Shown here piece by piece: positions 50,633 through 59,847 of a stretch of 64,000 nucleotides of DNA. The first letter of the stretch is position 1. Each line of letters starts with the position of its first letter. Position numbers and translations under genes: made by a program. The notes beneath the pieces are model-generated. The model was not told where the DNA came from, ran no database searches, and saw only the letters and a list, made by a program, of their open reading frames with translations. The stretch comes from CAZZBM01 sp964652255 (GTDB lineage: Bacteria; Bdellovibrionota; Bacteriovoracia; Bacteriovoracales; CAZZBM01). The DNA lies in assembly GCA_964652255.1 (NCBI GenBank), contig CAZZBM010000001.1:558001-622000 (forward strand), read 5' to 3'.

Positions 50633-51341
50633 AGCTTGTTTCTCTTATGAGGGGACAAATTTTTTTGGATGGCAATTTCAGCCAAATAAAAGAACCGTTC
50701 AAGGTGAAATTCTCTCTATCTTAAAAAAAATTTCTCCTAATAATAATATCAAAATACTAGCTTCTAGTAGAACCGACAGAGGAGTTCATGCCAGAGAACA
50801 ATGGGTTAGGATTGAATTAGAAAAAGATATTCCTCATTTAGAAAGAAGCCTAGAATCTCTTCTCCCTGAAGATCTCTTATTGCTTTCTTTGGTACAAGAA
50901 GACTTTCATCCTTTTTCTTATCAATATAAAGAATATCGTTATTTTTTTTCTCAAAAAAAACAATTATTTAAAAGAAACTGTGTGACAACTTTACCCAAAA
51001 ATATTTCTGTGGAAAAATTTAAAGAAGCTTGGTTTTTTTTTCTGGGAAAAAAAAGTTTTCATAATTATAAAACAAGAGGACAAGTCTATAAAAGTCATAT
51101 CAGAAATTGTTTTTTTATCTCCGTGGAAGAAAAAAAAGATCTTATTATGGTTAAAATTAAAGCTAATGGTTTTTTAAAACAAATGATTAGATTAATAGCT
51201 GGTGCTTGTTTATCTTATGCTAAAAATCAGATTAGTGAAAAAGATATTCAAAAAAGTTTTGATCCTAAAATAAGTAAAAGGCTTGGAGTGGTTACCCCAC
51301 CTCAGGGTCTGTTTTTATGGAAAACTTTTTTCATCAACTAG
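50610..51341 (+). CDS. truA: tRNA pseudouridine(38-40) synthase
   Basis: It is 243 residues: CFSYEGTNFFGWQFQPNKRT, ILASSRTDRGVHAREQWV (catalytic Asp in RTDRGVHA), RYFFSQKK and KANGFLKQMIRLIAGACL are all TruA landmarks. It overlaps pssA by 23 bp. It is slightly shorter than average but retains all motifs. Confidence 0.96.
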   Translation: MDLKIIYKACFSYEGTNFFGWQFQPNKRTVQGEILSILKKISPNNNIKILASSRTDRGVHAREQWVRIELEKDIPHLERSLESLLPEDLLLLSLVQEDFHPFSYQYKEYRYFFSQKKQLFKRNCVTTLPKNISVEKFKEAWFFFLGKKSFHNYKTRGQVYKSHIRNCFFISVEEKKDLIMVKIKANGFLKQMIRLIAGACLSYAKNQISEKDIQKSFDPKISKRLGVVTPPQGLFLWKTFFIN

Positions 51342-51373
51342 ACGAAAGCTCTTTTTTTAGATAAGGGAAGAGA

Positions 51374-52354
51374 ATGAATAAAATGAGTCCTTGTATCTAT
51401 GAAGAAAGTTTTCATTTTGAGTCTCAAGATGAATTTTTGATGCAAATTATGCATAAGGAATTAATGTCCATTAATCAACAAATTCAAATTCCAGGCTTTA
51501 GAAAAGGACACGCTCCCTTAGAAACTGTGGTTAAAATGCACGGAGCTCAAGTTATTAGAGATGCCCTTTATGAAAGATCTCTCTTGGAATTGAAAAAGAA
51601 TTTACCAAAAGAATACTTTTTTTTAAATGAATCTTTATTGAAAATTAAAAAAACTTCTCAAGAAGAAAGTTATGAAATTGATTTAGCTTTTTTAGCTATT
51701 GATGAAAAAGATTTAAATCCAGTTTTAATTGAAGATGTTATTGAAAAGTGGTCTCAACTAAAATCTTCTGAAACTAAAACTTTAAAGAATACTTTTTATT
51801 TAAGATTCTTTCCAGAAGCTTTTTCTTCTTTAAAAAAAGAAGAACTTAAGGATGAAGATTATCTCCTTTGGCACAATGGACAAGATTTAAAACTTTATGA
51901 AGTTAAATATTTTGATTTTTATCAAAAAAAAGAAGATCTTTCTGAAGAAGTTAAAAAATATTTTGTAGATTTTTTAAGATTAGATGCTAATAAAATCAAT
52001 AAAGACTACTTTATTAATAAAGGAGATGAAAATCTTTATTTAAGCTCTCTAGAATCTTATTCTAAAGCGACTCAAAATCTACTTAAAGAATCCTTTGGAG
52101 AAGAATTCTTACAACTCTATTGGAATGATTTTCTTGAAAAGAATAAAGAAATTTTAAAATTAGAAGACACTCCTTTTGCTTACCTTTTAGAAAAGAAATC
52201 TCTTCAAGCTATCTTTTTACCTTGTGTTCACAGACTACTTTTAAAAACCCTTAATCTTCCTTTCCCAGAAAAAGAAACTTCTATTAACTATATTACTGAG
52301 CCTCTTAAAGAACAGTACGCTGAAAAATATATTCAAGAGCTGTCTTCTATCTAA
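51374..52354 (+). CDS. tig: Trigger-factor-like ribosome-associated chaperone lacking the PPIase domain
   Basis: It is 326 residues. The N-terminal ribosome-binding signature is visible: QIPGFRKGHAPLETVVKMHG (GFRxGxxP), followed by AQVIRDALYE. The FKBP-type peptidyl-prolyl isomerase domain is not recognisable, and the C-terminal helical arms are very divergent, so the protein is about 100 residues shorter than the usual 430. It has AGGGAAGAG before the ATG. It is probably still a nascent-chain chaperone; tig symbol by signature only. Confidence 0.78.
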   Translation: MNKMSPCIYEESFHFESQDEFLMQIMHKELMSINQQIQIPGFRKGHAPLETVVKMHGAQVIRDALYERSLLELKKNLPKEYFFLNESLLKIKKTSQEESYEIDLAFLAIDEKDLNPVLIEDVIEKWSQLKSSETKTLKNTFYLRFFPEAFSSLKKEELKDEDYLLWHNGQDLKLYEVKYFDFYQKKEDLSEEVKKYFVDFLRLDANKINKDYFINKGDENLYLSSLESYSKATQNLLKESFGEEFLQLYWNDFLEKNKEILKLEDTPFAYLLEKKSLQAIFLPCVHRLLLKTLNLPFPEKETSINYITEPLKEQYAEKYIQELSSI

Positions 52355-52498
52355 TTTTCTAATAAGTTTAGAAGATCATAAACACAGTAGGTCTTGTTTC
52401 TTTTTTTAGAAGAGGTTTTTTTAATCATATTTTCCTTTTTCTAAATTTCTTTGAGTTATTCTTTGACACTCCACCTATCTAAAGACAGGGGATTTTTT

Positions 52499-52517
52499 CT
52501 TATTAGTCACTAATAAG
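52499..52517 (+). terminator. Stem-loop terminator after tig
   Basis: CTTATTAG/CTAATAAG (8 bp, TCA loop) is followed by ATTTTT. A second small hairpin (CCTATCT with AGACAGG, one mismatch) with a T6 run lies just before it, around 52475-52497. Confidence 0.5.
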
Positions 52518-52525
52518 ATTTTTCA

Positions 52526-52557
52526 TTATGATCGTTTTTGGTGGAAATCGATCATAA
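52526..52557. terminator. Inverted repeat at the end of the ComEC-like gene
   Basis: TTATGATCG (52526-52534) and CGATCATAA (52549-52557) form a 9-bp stem with a 14-nt loop, directly past the stop at 52559 on the minus strand. Termination or regulatory use is inferred from position. Confidence 0.4.
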
Positions 52558-52558
52558 G

Positions 52559-53389
52559 TTAAAAAAGATTTTGCGCTCTAAAAAGAAGAAAATAAGGAGT
52601 TTTTTTAGGAAAAAACAGAAAGAGAAGATCAAAGAAGTAGAGTTTGATTTTTAAAGAGAAAGAAAAGAGTTGAAGAAGTTTATAAAGATAGTTCATACTC
52701 ATTTCAACAAAAAAATCTTGTAAAAAAGAAAAACTAAACCAATAGTTAAAAAAAATCCAAGGGAAGAGCTTTAAAAATAAAGGTGTTAATAGAAAGTTTG
52801 TGAAACAAGATAAAGGATAAATAAAACCTTGTAAAAAATAAGCAACTAAAAATTGAGCTCTAATCAGATTGATCCATAAAGAAAAAGGTTGCATGAAAGA
52901 TTTTTTACTAAGAAATAAACCAAAAAAAAGAAAACTAAGATTAAAACTTATAGGGCTTTCTTGGAAAGATCCTACAAAAAAATCTAATAAAAAAGTTAAG
53001 TAAAAACTAGTAAGCGAAGAAAAAGAAAAAAAAATTCTAAAGATTTTAAAAATAAGAACTCTTTTTAAAGAAAAAAATCCTTCTAAAGAAGCAATGAAAA
53101 TAGAAAAAAAAGCTAAGAGTACTTTTCTACGAAATAAAAAAGCTAAAGGCATTAAATGCATTCCAGAAGGTGTAAGAAGATGATAAAGACCTGTTTTTAA
53201 TAGAAGTGTTTTTGGAAGATTTTCTTTATAACCAGACATTAAAGCTAAAAGTAAAGACTGTTCAGGCAAGTTTAAAGAATAAGAAATTTTTTTATCTAAA
53301 AGAAAAGAAGGAGTCTCAGAAAGAGAAAAAGAAGAATCACTGAAAAAAAATAAAATACAAGTGATTAAGAAAAGATAAGATGAAGACAT
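52559..53389 (-). CDS. ComEC/Rec2-like competence-domain protein, much reduced
   Basis: It is 276 residues of highly hydrophobic sequence with about eight helices. LPEQSLLLALMSGYKENLPK and TGLYHLLTPSGMHLMPL match the competence-domain segment of ComEC, where the family reads GLxHLLAxSGxH. The OB-fold and the C-terminal metallo-beta-lactamase-like domain are missing; full ComEC has 600-800 residues. It begins with a signal-like MSSSYLFLITCILFFFSDSS. It is either a minimal DNA-uptake channel or a remnant. Confidence 0.7.
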   Translation of the reverse strand: MSSSYLFLITCILFFFSDSSFSLSETPSFLLDKKISYSLNLPEQSLLLALMSGYKENLPKTLLLKTGLYHLLTPSGMHLMPLAFLFRRKVLLAFFSIFIASLEGFFSLKRVLIFKIFRIFFSFSSLTSFYLTFLLDFFVGSFQESPISFNLSFLFFGLFLSKKSFMQPFSLWINLIRAQFLVAYFLQGFIYPLSCFTNFLLTPLFLKLFPWIFFNYWFSFSFLQDFFVEMSMNYLYKLLQLFSFSLKIKLYFFDLLFLFFPKKTPYFLLFRAQNLF

Positions 53390-53439
53390 AATGTTTTTAT
53401 AAAAGAAAAGAATTTAAGAGTGATAGAAAAAAAGATACT

Positions 53440-54369
53440 TTATTCAAAAAAGAAAGATTCTTGCTTTTCAATACTAAAAAATAATCTTTCAAGTCCTATA
53501 GCAATTCCAGTACAAAAAGGAAGACCTCTTTCTAAAGCTTCATAGAAAAGTTTTGGCTCATTGAGTTCATAATGATAGAGTTCTTTTTTTAAAGAAGCTT
53601 GTTCTTGAAATCTTTTTTTATGCTCAGAAAGATCTTGTAATTCTAAAAAACCATTGGCAATCTCATAGCCATGAACATAAAATTCAAAACGATAAGAAAC
53701 ATCTTTATTTTTTAACTGAGATAAAGCTGCAAATTCAGCAGGAAATTCTTCTAATAAAAAAATGGGATATTTTTTTAATTCTGGTTCAATCTTGTTGAGA
53801 AAAAGAAGAAAAAATAAATCTTCTTTTAAAAGATTTTTTTGAAAAACTTCAGGTAAAATTTTCTGTACATACTCTTCAAGTTTTTCTTTTTTCTTTAAAA
53901 GAAAGAATAAATCTTGATTTAAGATCTCTTGAAAAAGTTCAGCCATGGTTTTTCTGACTAAAGGAGGTTGTTCTTGGTTAAACTCTTCAAAGGCTTTTCT
54001 AATAAGATCATAAGTGAGATCTTGAACTTTTTTAAAATGATTCTTTCTTCTTTCATAGATTTCTAAGAGTAAAAATTGATTTCTATGAATAGGGCTCATA
54101 GGCTCGTCTCTAAAAGCATATTGAAGACTATAAAGAGAAGAAAGAGAACTTTGAGAGAGAAATCTCTTTAAATTAAACTCAGGAGAAGTATGAAGATAAA
54201 AAGGAAGTAGTTTTTTTTCATAAGGACTATAGACTTGATAAGGATGAATATGAGTCTCCATGCCTGGATTTTCTACCAAAGGAGGAGGATAAACCTCTAA
54301 AAAGCCTTCACGATGAAGAAAATTCTTGATTTTAGAGATGTAAAGGTAGAATTTTTCAAGATTTTTCAT
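53440..54369 (-). CDS. epmA: EpmA/GenX-type elongation factor P lysylation enzyme (class II LysRS-like)
   Basis: It is 309 residues, the catalytic core of a lysyl-tRNA synthetase without the anticodon-binding domain. GFLEVYPPPLVENPGMETHI, YLHTSPEFNLKR, YAFRDEPMSPIHRNQFLLLE and CTGIAIGLERLFF carry class II motifs 1 to 3. EpmA attaches beta-lysine or lysine to EF-P. The efp and epmB genes are not in this window, so the substrate is inferred. Confidence 0.9.
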   Translation of the reverse strand: MKNLEKFYLYISKIKNFLHREGFLEVYPPPLVENPGMETHIHPYQVYSPYEKKLLPFYLHTSPEFNLKRFLSQSSLSSLYSLQYAFRDEPMSPIHRNQFLLLEIYERRKNHFKKVQDLTYDLIRKAFEEFNQEQPPLVRKTMAELFQEILNQDLFFLLKKKEKLEEYVQKILPEVFQKNLLKEDLFFLLFLNKIEPELKKYPIFLLEEFPAEFAALSQLKNKDVSYRFEFYVHGYEIANGFLELQDLSEHKKRFQEQASLKKELYHYELNEPKLFYEALERGLPFCTGIAIGLERLFFSIEKQESFFFE

Positions 54370-54415
54370 GGAAAATTCTTGAATATATCCATCTTTTTAT
54401 GTAAAGTGTCTAGTG

Positions 54416-55303
54416 ATGAGCCTAATCATACTTGCTCTTTTGATAGTGCTCTTTTTAGCCACTATTTTCTTTCTCTTTAAGAAAAAAAAAACAAGAAAAA
54501 AAATTTTTCAACCTTTGTTTCAAGGACATTCTCTTACAGAAGCTGAAGAAATTTTTTATAGTAGTGATTTAGGTCCCAAAATGACTAAAAAACTTCTTGA
54601 AGTACTCTATCAAGAAGGTTCTTTTGAAGGATTAAAAAAATATCTTTTTCAAGAACTATCTCCCGTTCAAAAAACCCTAGAGGGAAAAATTTATTTTCCT
54701 TTTGTAGGTCTTTTTATTGGAATGAACGGTGTAGGAAAAACGACAACCATTGGAAAATTAGCCCATAGATTCCAAGAAGAAGGTAAAAAAGGTGTTCTTA
54801 TTGCTGGGGATACTTTTAGAGCTGGAGCTAAAGATCAACTAAAATTTTGGGCTGAAAAAACTCAAAGCCACTTTATTGAAGGAGATTCAGGAGATGATCC
54901 AGCAACGGTTGTTTACAAAGGAGTTGATTTTTTTCTAAAAAATCAACTTGATTATTGCTTAATTGATACAGCAGGAAGACTTCAAAACAATGAAAATCTC
55001 ATTGCTGAACTAAAAAAAATAAAAAAAGTGATGACAAAACTTCTTCCTCAACTTAAAACTCATTCTTTTCTAGTTATTGATGCCATGAATGGTTTACACG
55101 CTTTAAGACAAATTAAAAGCTTTCATGAAGATATTGGAATAACCTCAGCTATTTATACAAAAGTTGATGGTTCAAGTAAGGCAGGAAGTCTTATTTCTTT
55201 ACTGGGAGACTTTAAAATTCCAGTAGCTTACATAGGAATGGGAGAAGGATTAAAAGATCTAACAAGATTTCATTTAAAATCTTATCTAGATCAATTATTT
55301 TGA
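54416..55303 (+). CDS. ftsY: Signal recognition particle receptor FtsY
   Basis: ATG 54416 is preferred over GTG 54413. It has 295 residues with an N-terminal membrane helix (MSLIILALLIVLFLATIFFL), unlike the acidic A domain of E. coli, then a short N domain. The SRP-GTPase G domain is complete: GMNGVGKTTTIGKLAH, AGDTFRAGAKDQLKFW, CLIDTAGRLQNN, TKVDGSSKAG. It docks SRP-ribosome complexes at the membrane. It is divergent from epmA. Confidence 0.95.
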   Translation: MSLIILALLIVLFLATIFFLFKKKKTRKKIFQPLFQGHSLTEAEEIFYSSDLGPKMTKKLLEVLYQEGSFEGLKKYLFQELSPVQKTLEGKIYFPFVGLFIGMNGVGKTTTIGKLAHRFQEEGKKGVLIAGDTFRAGAKDQLKFWAEKTQSHFIEGDSGDDPATVVYKGVDFFLKNQLDYCLIDTAGRLQNNENLIAELKKIKKVMTKLLPQLKTHSFLVIDAMNGLHALRQIKSFHEDIGITSAIYTKVDGSSKAGSLISLLGDFKIPVAYIGMGEGLKDLTRFHLKSYLDQLF

Positions 55304-55334
55304 GGATTAAAAGTCATCTCAAGAAGGAGATGTT

Positions 55335-56876
55335 ATGAATATATTACTAGGATTTGTTTCAGGGATGCTGATTACTCTTCCTTTTATCTTTTTTCTTCAA
55401 AGAAAAAAAAGTCTTCTTTTGTTTAAAGAAGGAGAATCTTTTTTAGAAAAAACAAAAAAAGAAGCTCAAGAACTTAAAGAACAAACATTAAAAGATGCTA
55501 GATTTACTATTAGAGAACAAAGAGAACAACTAGAACAAGAATATAAACAAAAACAACAACAACTTTTAGAACAGGAAAAACAATTTTTAAGAAAAGATGT
55601 CATCTTAGGTCAAAGGGAAGAAAAACTTAATTTAGAAGAAAAAAAATATCAACAACGTGAACAAGATCAAATTAAAAAACAAGAACAATTAGAAGAAGAA
55701 GAAAAAAATATTACTTCCTTAAAAGAAGATTTTACTATTAAACTTTCTCATTTAGCTATGATGAGTAAAGAACAGGCAAAGCAAGAATTAGTCAATCAAA
55801 TTGAACAAGAAGCAAAATTAGAGGCTAGTAAAAAAATAAAAAAAATAGAAGAAGAAACTCAAGAGGAATCAGAACGATTAGCTAAAAAAATTATTTCAGT
55901 GGCTATTCAAAGATTTGCTTCTGAATACGTAGCAGAATCAACCATTACTTCTGTTGAACTCCAAGGAGATGAAGTAAAGGGTCGTCTTATCGGTCGAGAA
56001 GGTAGAAATATTAGAGCCTTTGAACAAATTTGTGGAGTAGATCTTATTATTGATGATACTCCAGGAGTTGTAGTGATCTCTTCTTTTAATGTTTTAAGAA
56101 GAGAAATTGCTCGTTTAACTATAGAAAAATTAATCTCTGATGAAAGAATTCATCCAGCAAGAATTGAAGAATTTCATGAAAGATCACGTCAAGAAATTGA
56201 ACATAGAATTAAACAACTAGGTGAAAGAGCTCAAATGGAAATTGGTGTGCATGGAATCCATCCTGAAATTTTAAGAATGATAGGAGCTCTTAATTATCGA
56301 ACCAGTTATACTCAAAATCAATATCAACATTCTTTAGAAGTTGCTTTTCTTTGTGGAGCTATGGCAGCAGAGCTAAAACTTAATGTTAAACAAGCTCGGA
56401 GAGCAGGATTACTTCATGATATTGGAAAAGTGATGGATCTTTCTCAAGAAGCTTCACATGCTGTTGTAGGAGCTGATTTTGCTAAAAAATATGGAGAAAG
56501 TCCTGATATTGTTCATGCTATTAGAGCTCATCATGAAGATGAAAGACCTGAAACAGTTTTAGCTCATCTAGTGATTGCTGCTGATGCTCTTTCTGGAGCT
56601 AGACCAGGAATTAGAAAAGCTATGATGCAGTCTTATGTAAATCGTTTAGTTGATATTGAAAGAATTGTTGCTTCTTTTCCTGGAGTAGAAAAATGTTATG
56701 CCCTTTCAGGAGGAAGAGAAGTGAGGGTTCTCGTTCAAAATGAAAAAATTTCAGATGAACAAACTTTAATTCTTTCTCAAGAAATCGCTAAAAAGATAGA
56801 ACAAGAAATGTCTTACCCTGGAACGATTAAAATCGCTGTGGTCAGAGAAACTAAAGCCATAGGGTATGCTCGGTGA
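55335..56876 (+). CDS. rny: Ribonuclease Y
   Basis: It is 513 residues. An N-terminal transmembrane helix (MNILLGFVSGMLITLPFIFF) leads into a long K/E/Q coiled coil (about 25-190), a KH domain (GRLIGREGRNIRAFEQICGV, DDTPGVVVISSF) and an HD domain (RAGLLHDIGKVMD, AIRAHHEDERPE). It is a membrane-tethered endoribonuclease that starts mRNA decay. It is well conserved relative to its neighbours. The Shine-Dalgarno AAGGAGA precedes its ATG. Confidence 0.97.
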   Translation: MNILLGFVSGMLITLPFIFFLQRKKSLLLFKEGESFLEKTKKEAQELKEQTLKDARFTIREQREQLEQEYKQKQQQLLEQEKQFLRKDVILGQREEKLNLEEKKYQQREQDQIKKQEQLEEEEKNITSLKEDFTIKLSHLAMMSKEQAKQELVNQIEQEAKLEASKKIKKIEEETQEESERLAKKIISVAIQRFASEYVAESTITSVELQGDEVKGRLIGREGRNIRAFEQICGVDLIIDDTPGVVVISSFNVLRREIARLTIEKLISDERIHPARIEEFHERSRQEIEHRIKQLGERAQMEIGVHGIHPEILRMIGALNYRTSYTQNQYQHSLEVAFLCGAMAAELKLNVKQARRAGLLHDIGKVMDLSQEASHAVVGADFAKKYGESPDIVHAIRAHHEDERPETVLAHLVIAADALSGARPGIRKAMMQSYVNRLVDIERIVASFPGVEKCYALSGGREVRVLVQNEKISDEQTLILSQEIAKKIEQEMSYPGTIKIAVVRETKAIGYAR

Positions 56877-57469
56877 GAGAATATTTTTTATCTCTTTCTT
56901 TTTTTTCTTTTCTACCTCTCTTACTTGTCTCTATTAAAGATGTTGGACTTGGTTTCTATCGATTGGTTTGTATCATTTCAGCTTTGCTCTCTCTTGCTTC
57001 ACAAAACTTTTTACCTTTTTTCCTTTTTTGCTCCTTTCTTGTTCTCTTAAAAGAAAATGAAACCTATGCTAGGTTTTTTTATTATCTTCAACTTTTAAGT
57101 TTTTTTCCCTATCAACTTCAATCCATGAGTCCAGGATTAAGCCTTTTTTGTCTTCTTTTAGGACACTATCATCTTGTTGTTCCTAAATTAAGTCAATGGC
57201 CGCTTTTTTCCGCTCAGTGTCTTTTAATGACTTCTTTAATTTATGAACTTACTCAACATAGATCTTTTTCTTCATGGTTAGAAATTTGGACTTTTGTTTC
57301 TCTGTATTGTCTGCCTATCATTCTTCTCTCTATGAGTTTATATTTGACTAAAATAAGATCACTTCAAAGTGCAACAGGTTTTTTATATGTTATTTTCTTT
57401 TTTATTTTATCAGGGAGTGCTCTAAAATGGATATCACAACCTATTGTCCAAAGTGCCAAAAACTTTTAA
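56873..57469 (+). CDS. Hypothetical multipass membrane protein
   Basis: It is 198 residues, starts with GTG 56873 overlapping the rny stop, and has about six or seven hydrophobic segments rich in Leu/Phe/Ser. The polar loops are short. I see no transporter or enzyme motif. It overlaps the next zinc-ribbon protein gene by 43 bp, so the three are co-transcribed with rny. Confidence 0.6.
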   Translation: MREYFLSLSFFSFLPLLLVSIKDVGLGFYRLVCIISALLSLASQNFLPFFLFCSFLVLLKENETYARFFYYLQLLSFFPYQLQSMSPGLSLFCLLLGHYHLVVPKLSQWPLFSAQCLLMTSLIYELTQHRSFSSWLEIWTFVSLYCLPIILLSMSLYLTKIRSLQSATGFLYVIFFFILSGSALKWISQPIVQSAKNF

Positions 57470-57825
57470 CTGGATCACTTAATAAAGATCTTCACTGTTC
57501 CTGTTCTTATGTTCTTCATGACCAAAAAAATCTCACAACTTGTCCAATTTGTCAGAAACAAGATTTTTATCGACAAAAAGATTTTAACCCAAAAATTGGA
57601 ATAGGACTCTTTATTTTAGCTTCTATTTTATCTATTTTTACCTATGGTTTAAGTTTTATTGCTCTTTATTTGATTGATTTATGGCTTTATAAAAAAATTC
57701 CTCCTTTAATTATCTGTTACCATTGTCAAAGTCAATTCAGAAATGTCTTAGAAGAAAAAAATATAGATGAATTTGATCATTACAAGCATGATATGTTAAA
57801 GTACAACTCTCAAGAGGAATTATGA
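57427..57825 (+). CDS. Zinc-ribbon membrane protein
   Basis: It is 132 residues. Two CxxC-type knuckles at the N-terminus (YCPKCQ, HCSCSY) and a CPICQ pair suggest one or two zinc ribbons. Two transmembrane helices follow (about 58-95), then another YHCQSQF pair and an acidic tail. It overlaps both neighbours. No family is recognised; a regulatory or assembly role in the membrane is only a guess. Confidence 0.6.
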   Translation: MDITTYCPKCQKLLTGSLNKDLHCSCSYVLHDQKNLTTCPICQKQDFYRQKDFNPKIGIGLFILASILSIFTYGLSFIALYLIDLWLYKKIPPLIICYHCQSQFRNVLEEKNIDEFDHYKHDMLKYNSQEEL

Positions 57826-59045
57826 ATCATTACTCAACATGGATTTATGTTTTTTTATTTTTAATATCTTTTGCCCTTTCTTTTCTTTTTTCCATGACTG
57901 AAATTGCTCTCTTATCCATAGGGCAAGATAGAGTAAAACAATTAGTGGAAGAAGGTGGAAAAATAGGAAAATTACTCTCTTTTTGGGATAAAAAATCTAA
58001 TGGCATCTTAATTTCTATTCTTTTATGGGATACTTTTGTGAATACTTTTGTGACCAGTTTAGCAACTTTTTTAACTAGTCATATTTTTGGCGAGAATACT
58101 CTACTTTATGTAGTAACAGTCATGAGTGCTTTAGTTTTCTTTTTTGGAGAGGTTTTTCCAAAAACAGTTGCTAAAAATCATGCAGAACTTCTTGCACCCT
58201 ATGGTATTATTTTTTTTAAACCTTTTTATTATTTTGCTTATCCTCTAACAACTTTGGTCGAATTTATTTTAAGAATTTTTTTAGGAAAAAAAGCTAATCC
58301 AACAGAGAGAATGACTACTCAAGATGACATTGAATATTTAGTACATAAAGCCGAACGAGAACAAACTCTTAATGAAATTCAAATAGATTTACTTAATTCC
58401 GCTTTAGAATTTCCCTTGTTAAGAGTTCAAGATGTGATGGTAGCTCAATCTAGTACTGTCATCATCTTTATTGATGATAATTATGATGAAATTGTAGAAA
58501 AAATTAAGGATTATTCCTATGATTATTATTCTGTTTATGATCAAGATGATTTTTTAGGAGTTATCCAAGTCAAAGATCTTCTTTTAAAATTTAAAGATTC
58601 AGATTTTTCTTTACAAAAAATAATACAAAAACCTCTTCATGTTTTTCAGAAAGTGAGAATTCAAAGACTTTTTGAAGAAATGAGAGAAAAAGAAATTGAT
58701 ATCGCTACTGTCTATGATGAAAATCATAATCTTGTTGGTCTTATCACTATTGATGATATTGTTCATCAAATCTCAGGATCAAAAAGAGAAATTCAAGAAG
58801 GTGAAAAAATAGATCGAGGATGGATTATTCCTGGAACTATCTCTTTGTTAGATCTTTATTCTGAATATGATATAGATCTTCCTCAAGAAGAACATTATGC
58901 AACGCTGAATGGTTTTTTATTAGATATTTTAGGGAATGATTTTCCTAAGAAAGGTCAAATTATTTACTTTCAAAACTACATTTTTGAAATCTACAAGGTT
59001 GTAGATTATAAAATCATTGAAGTTTTAGTCAGAAAAAAAGACTAA
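57822..59045 (+). CDS. CorC/HlyC (CNNM-like) family membrane protein with CBS domains
   Basis: It is 407 residues: a DUF21 membrane domain (about 1-190; SFALSFLFSMTEIALLSIGQ and AVFFFGEVFPKTVAKNHAEL-like segments are conserved), a CBS pair (about 200-320; RVQDVMVAQSS, VYDENHNLVGLITIDDIVHQ) and a CorC_HlyC C-terminal domain. The family is linked to Mg2+/Co2+ efflux. Together with mgtE it suggests Mg2+ homeostasis genes in this region, though they are not adjacent. Confidence 0.9.
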   Translation: MNHYSTWIYVFLFLISFALSFLFSMTEIALLSIGQDRVKQLVEEGGKIGKLLSFWDKKSNGILISILLWDTFVNTFVTSLATFLTSHIFGENTLLYVVTVMSALVFFFGEVFPKTVAKNHAELLAPYGIIFFKPFYYFAYPLTTLVEFILRIFLGKKANPTERMTTQDDIEYLVHKAEREQTLNEIQIDLLNSALEFPLLRVQDVMVAQSSTVIIFIDDNYDEIVEKIKDYSYDYYSVYDQDDFLGVIQVKDLLLKFKDSDFSLQKIIQKPLHVFQKVRIQRLFEEMREKEIDIATVYDENHNLVGLITIDDIVHQISGSKREIQEGEKIDRGWIIPGTISLLDLYSEYDIDLPQEEHYATLNGFLLDILGNDFPKKGQIIYFQNYIFEIYKVVDYKIIEVLVRKKD

Positions 59046-59797
59046 CTCTTCTTTTCTTCTACACAACAATGAGGATTGTTTGGAGGACAACAATTTTGAC
59101 AATCTTCACAACAAAGAAAGTGATACAGAAGCCCTGATAGAGAAGCTCCTAAAAATTGAGCTCCTAAAGCTACAAGATAAAAAAGTATCGTATCAGAAGA
59201 AGTCAAAAAACTTTCAGTAAGCTTCCAAAGAGTGAGAGCAGGATTGACTAACATAAGTGGATGTAAAAAACTAATGACTGTTAAACTTAGACCAATACTT
59301 AAACCATAAAAACTGTTGGGTTGATTCTTAGGACAAGTAGCAACTTGTAAAACAACAAAGGTAAAAAAGAAAGTAAAAAGACTTTCTTTGAGAAAAAATT
59401 CTAAAGAAAGAATAGGTTCAGCTAATAGTCCAAGATTTTTCATGAGAGGAGATAACAAAGCAAGCTCTTGATTCATATTTAAAAGTTCTAATAAATTAGA
59501 AAAACTTGGAACTGCAATAAAATGAAAACATAAAAATCCCGCTAAAAGGGCACCTAATAGTTGTGCACCAAAATAAGCAATAAAATGAGAAAAATTTACT
59601 CCTCGACGAATAAAAATACTCCAACTAATAGCAGGATTGTAATGTGCCCCTGAAATATGACCTCCTGCATAGACTAAAATCATGAGCATGAGTCCTACTC
59701 CAAAATGAGAAGTGGGTTGTAAAACATTAGAGACACTAAAAACAAAAAGAGCTAAAAAAAACGTTCCTAAAAATTCCATGACAAGTTTTCTTGACAT
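59042..59797 (-). CDS. Aquaporin/glycerol-facilitator family channel with Cys-rich tail
   Basis: ATG 59797 is chosen because AAGGAAGG precedes it. It has 251 residues and six helices in two repeats. The NPA loops are GAHYNPAISW and LVNPALTLW, both intact. It is a water- or small-solute pore; selectivity filter residues cannot be fixed by eye. The C-terminal 25 residues, CCEDCQNCCPPNNPHCC and following, hold eight Cys, which is unusual for the family. It converges on the CorC gene with a 4-bp overlap. Confidence 0.9.
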   Translation of the reverse strand: MSRKLVMEFLGTFFLALFVFSVSNVLQPTSHFGVGLMLMILVYAGGHISGAHYNPAISWSIFIRRGVNFSHFIAYFGAQLLGALLAGFLCFHFIAVPSFSNLLELLNMNQELALLSPLMKNLGLLAEPILSLEFFLKESLFTFFFTFVVLQVATCPKNQPNSFYGLSIGLSLTVISFLHPLMLVNPALTLWKLTESFLTSSDTILFYLVALGAQFLGASLSGLLYHFLCCEDCQNCCPPNNPHCCVEEKKS

Positions 59798-59847
59798 TGT
59801 TAAATCCTTCCTTTTCAATACATTATTTTCACTAAAGGAGAATAAAA

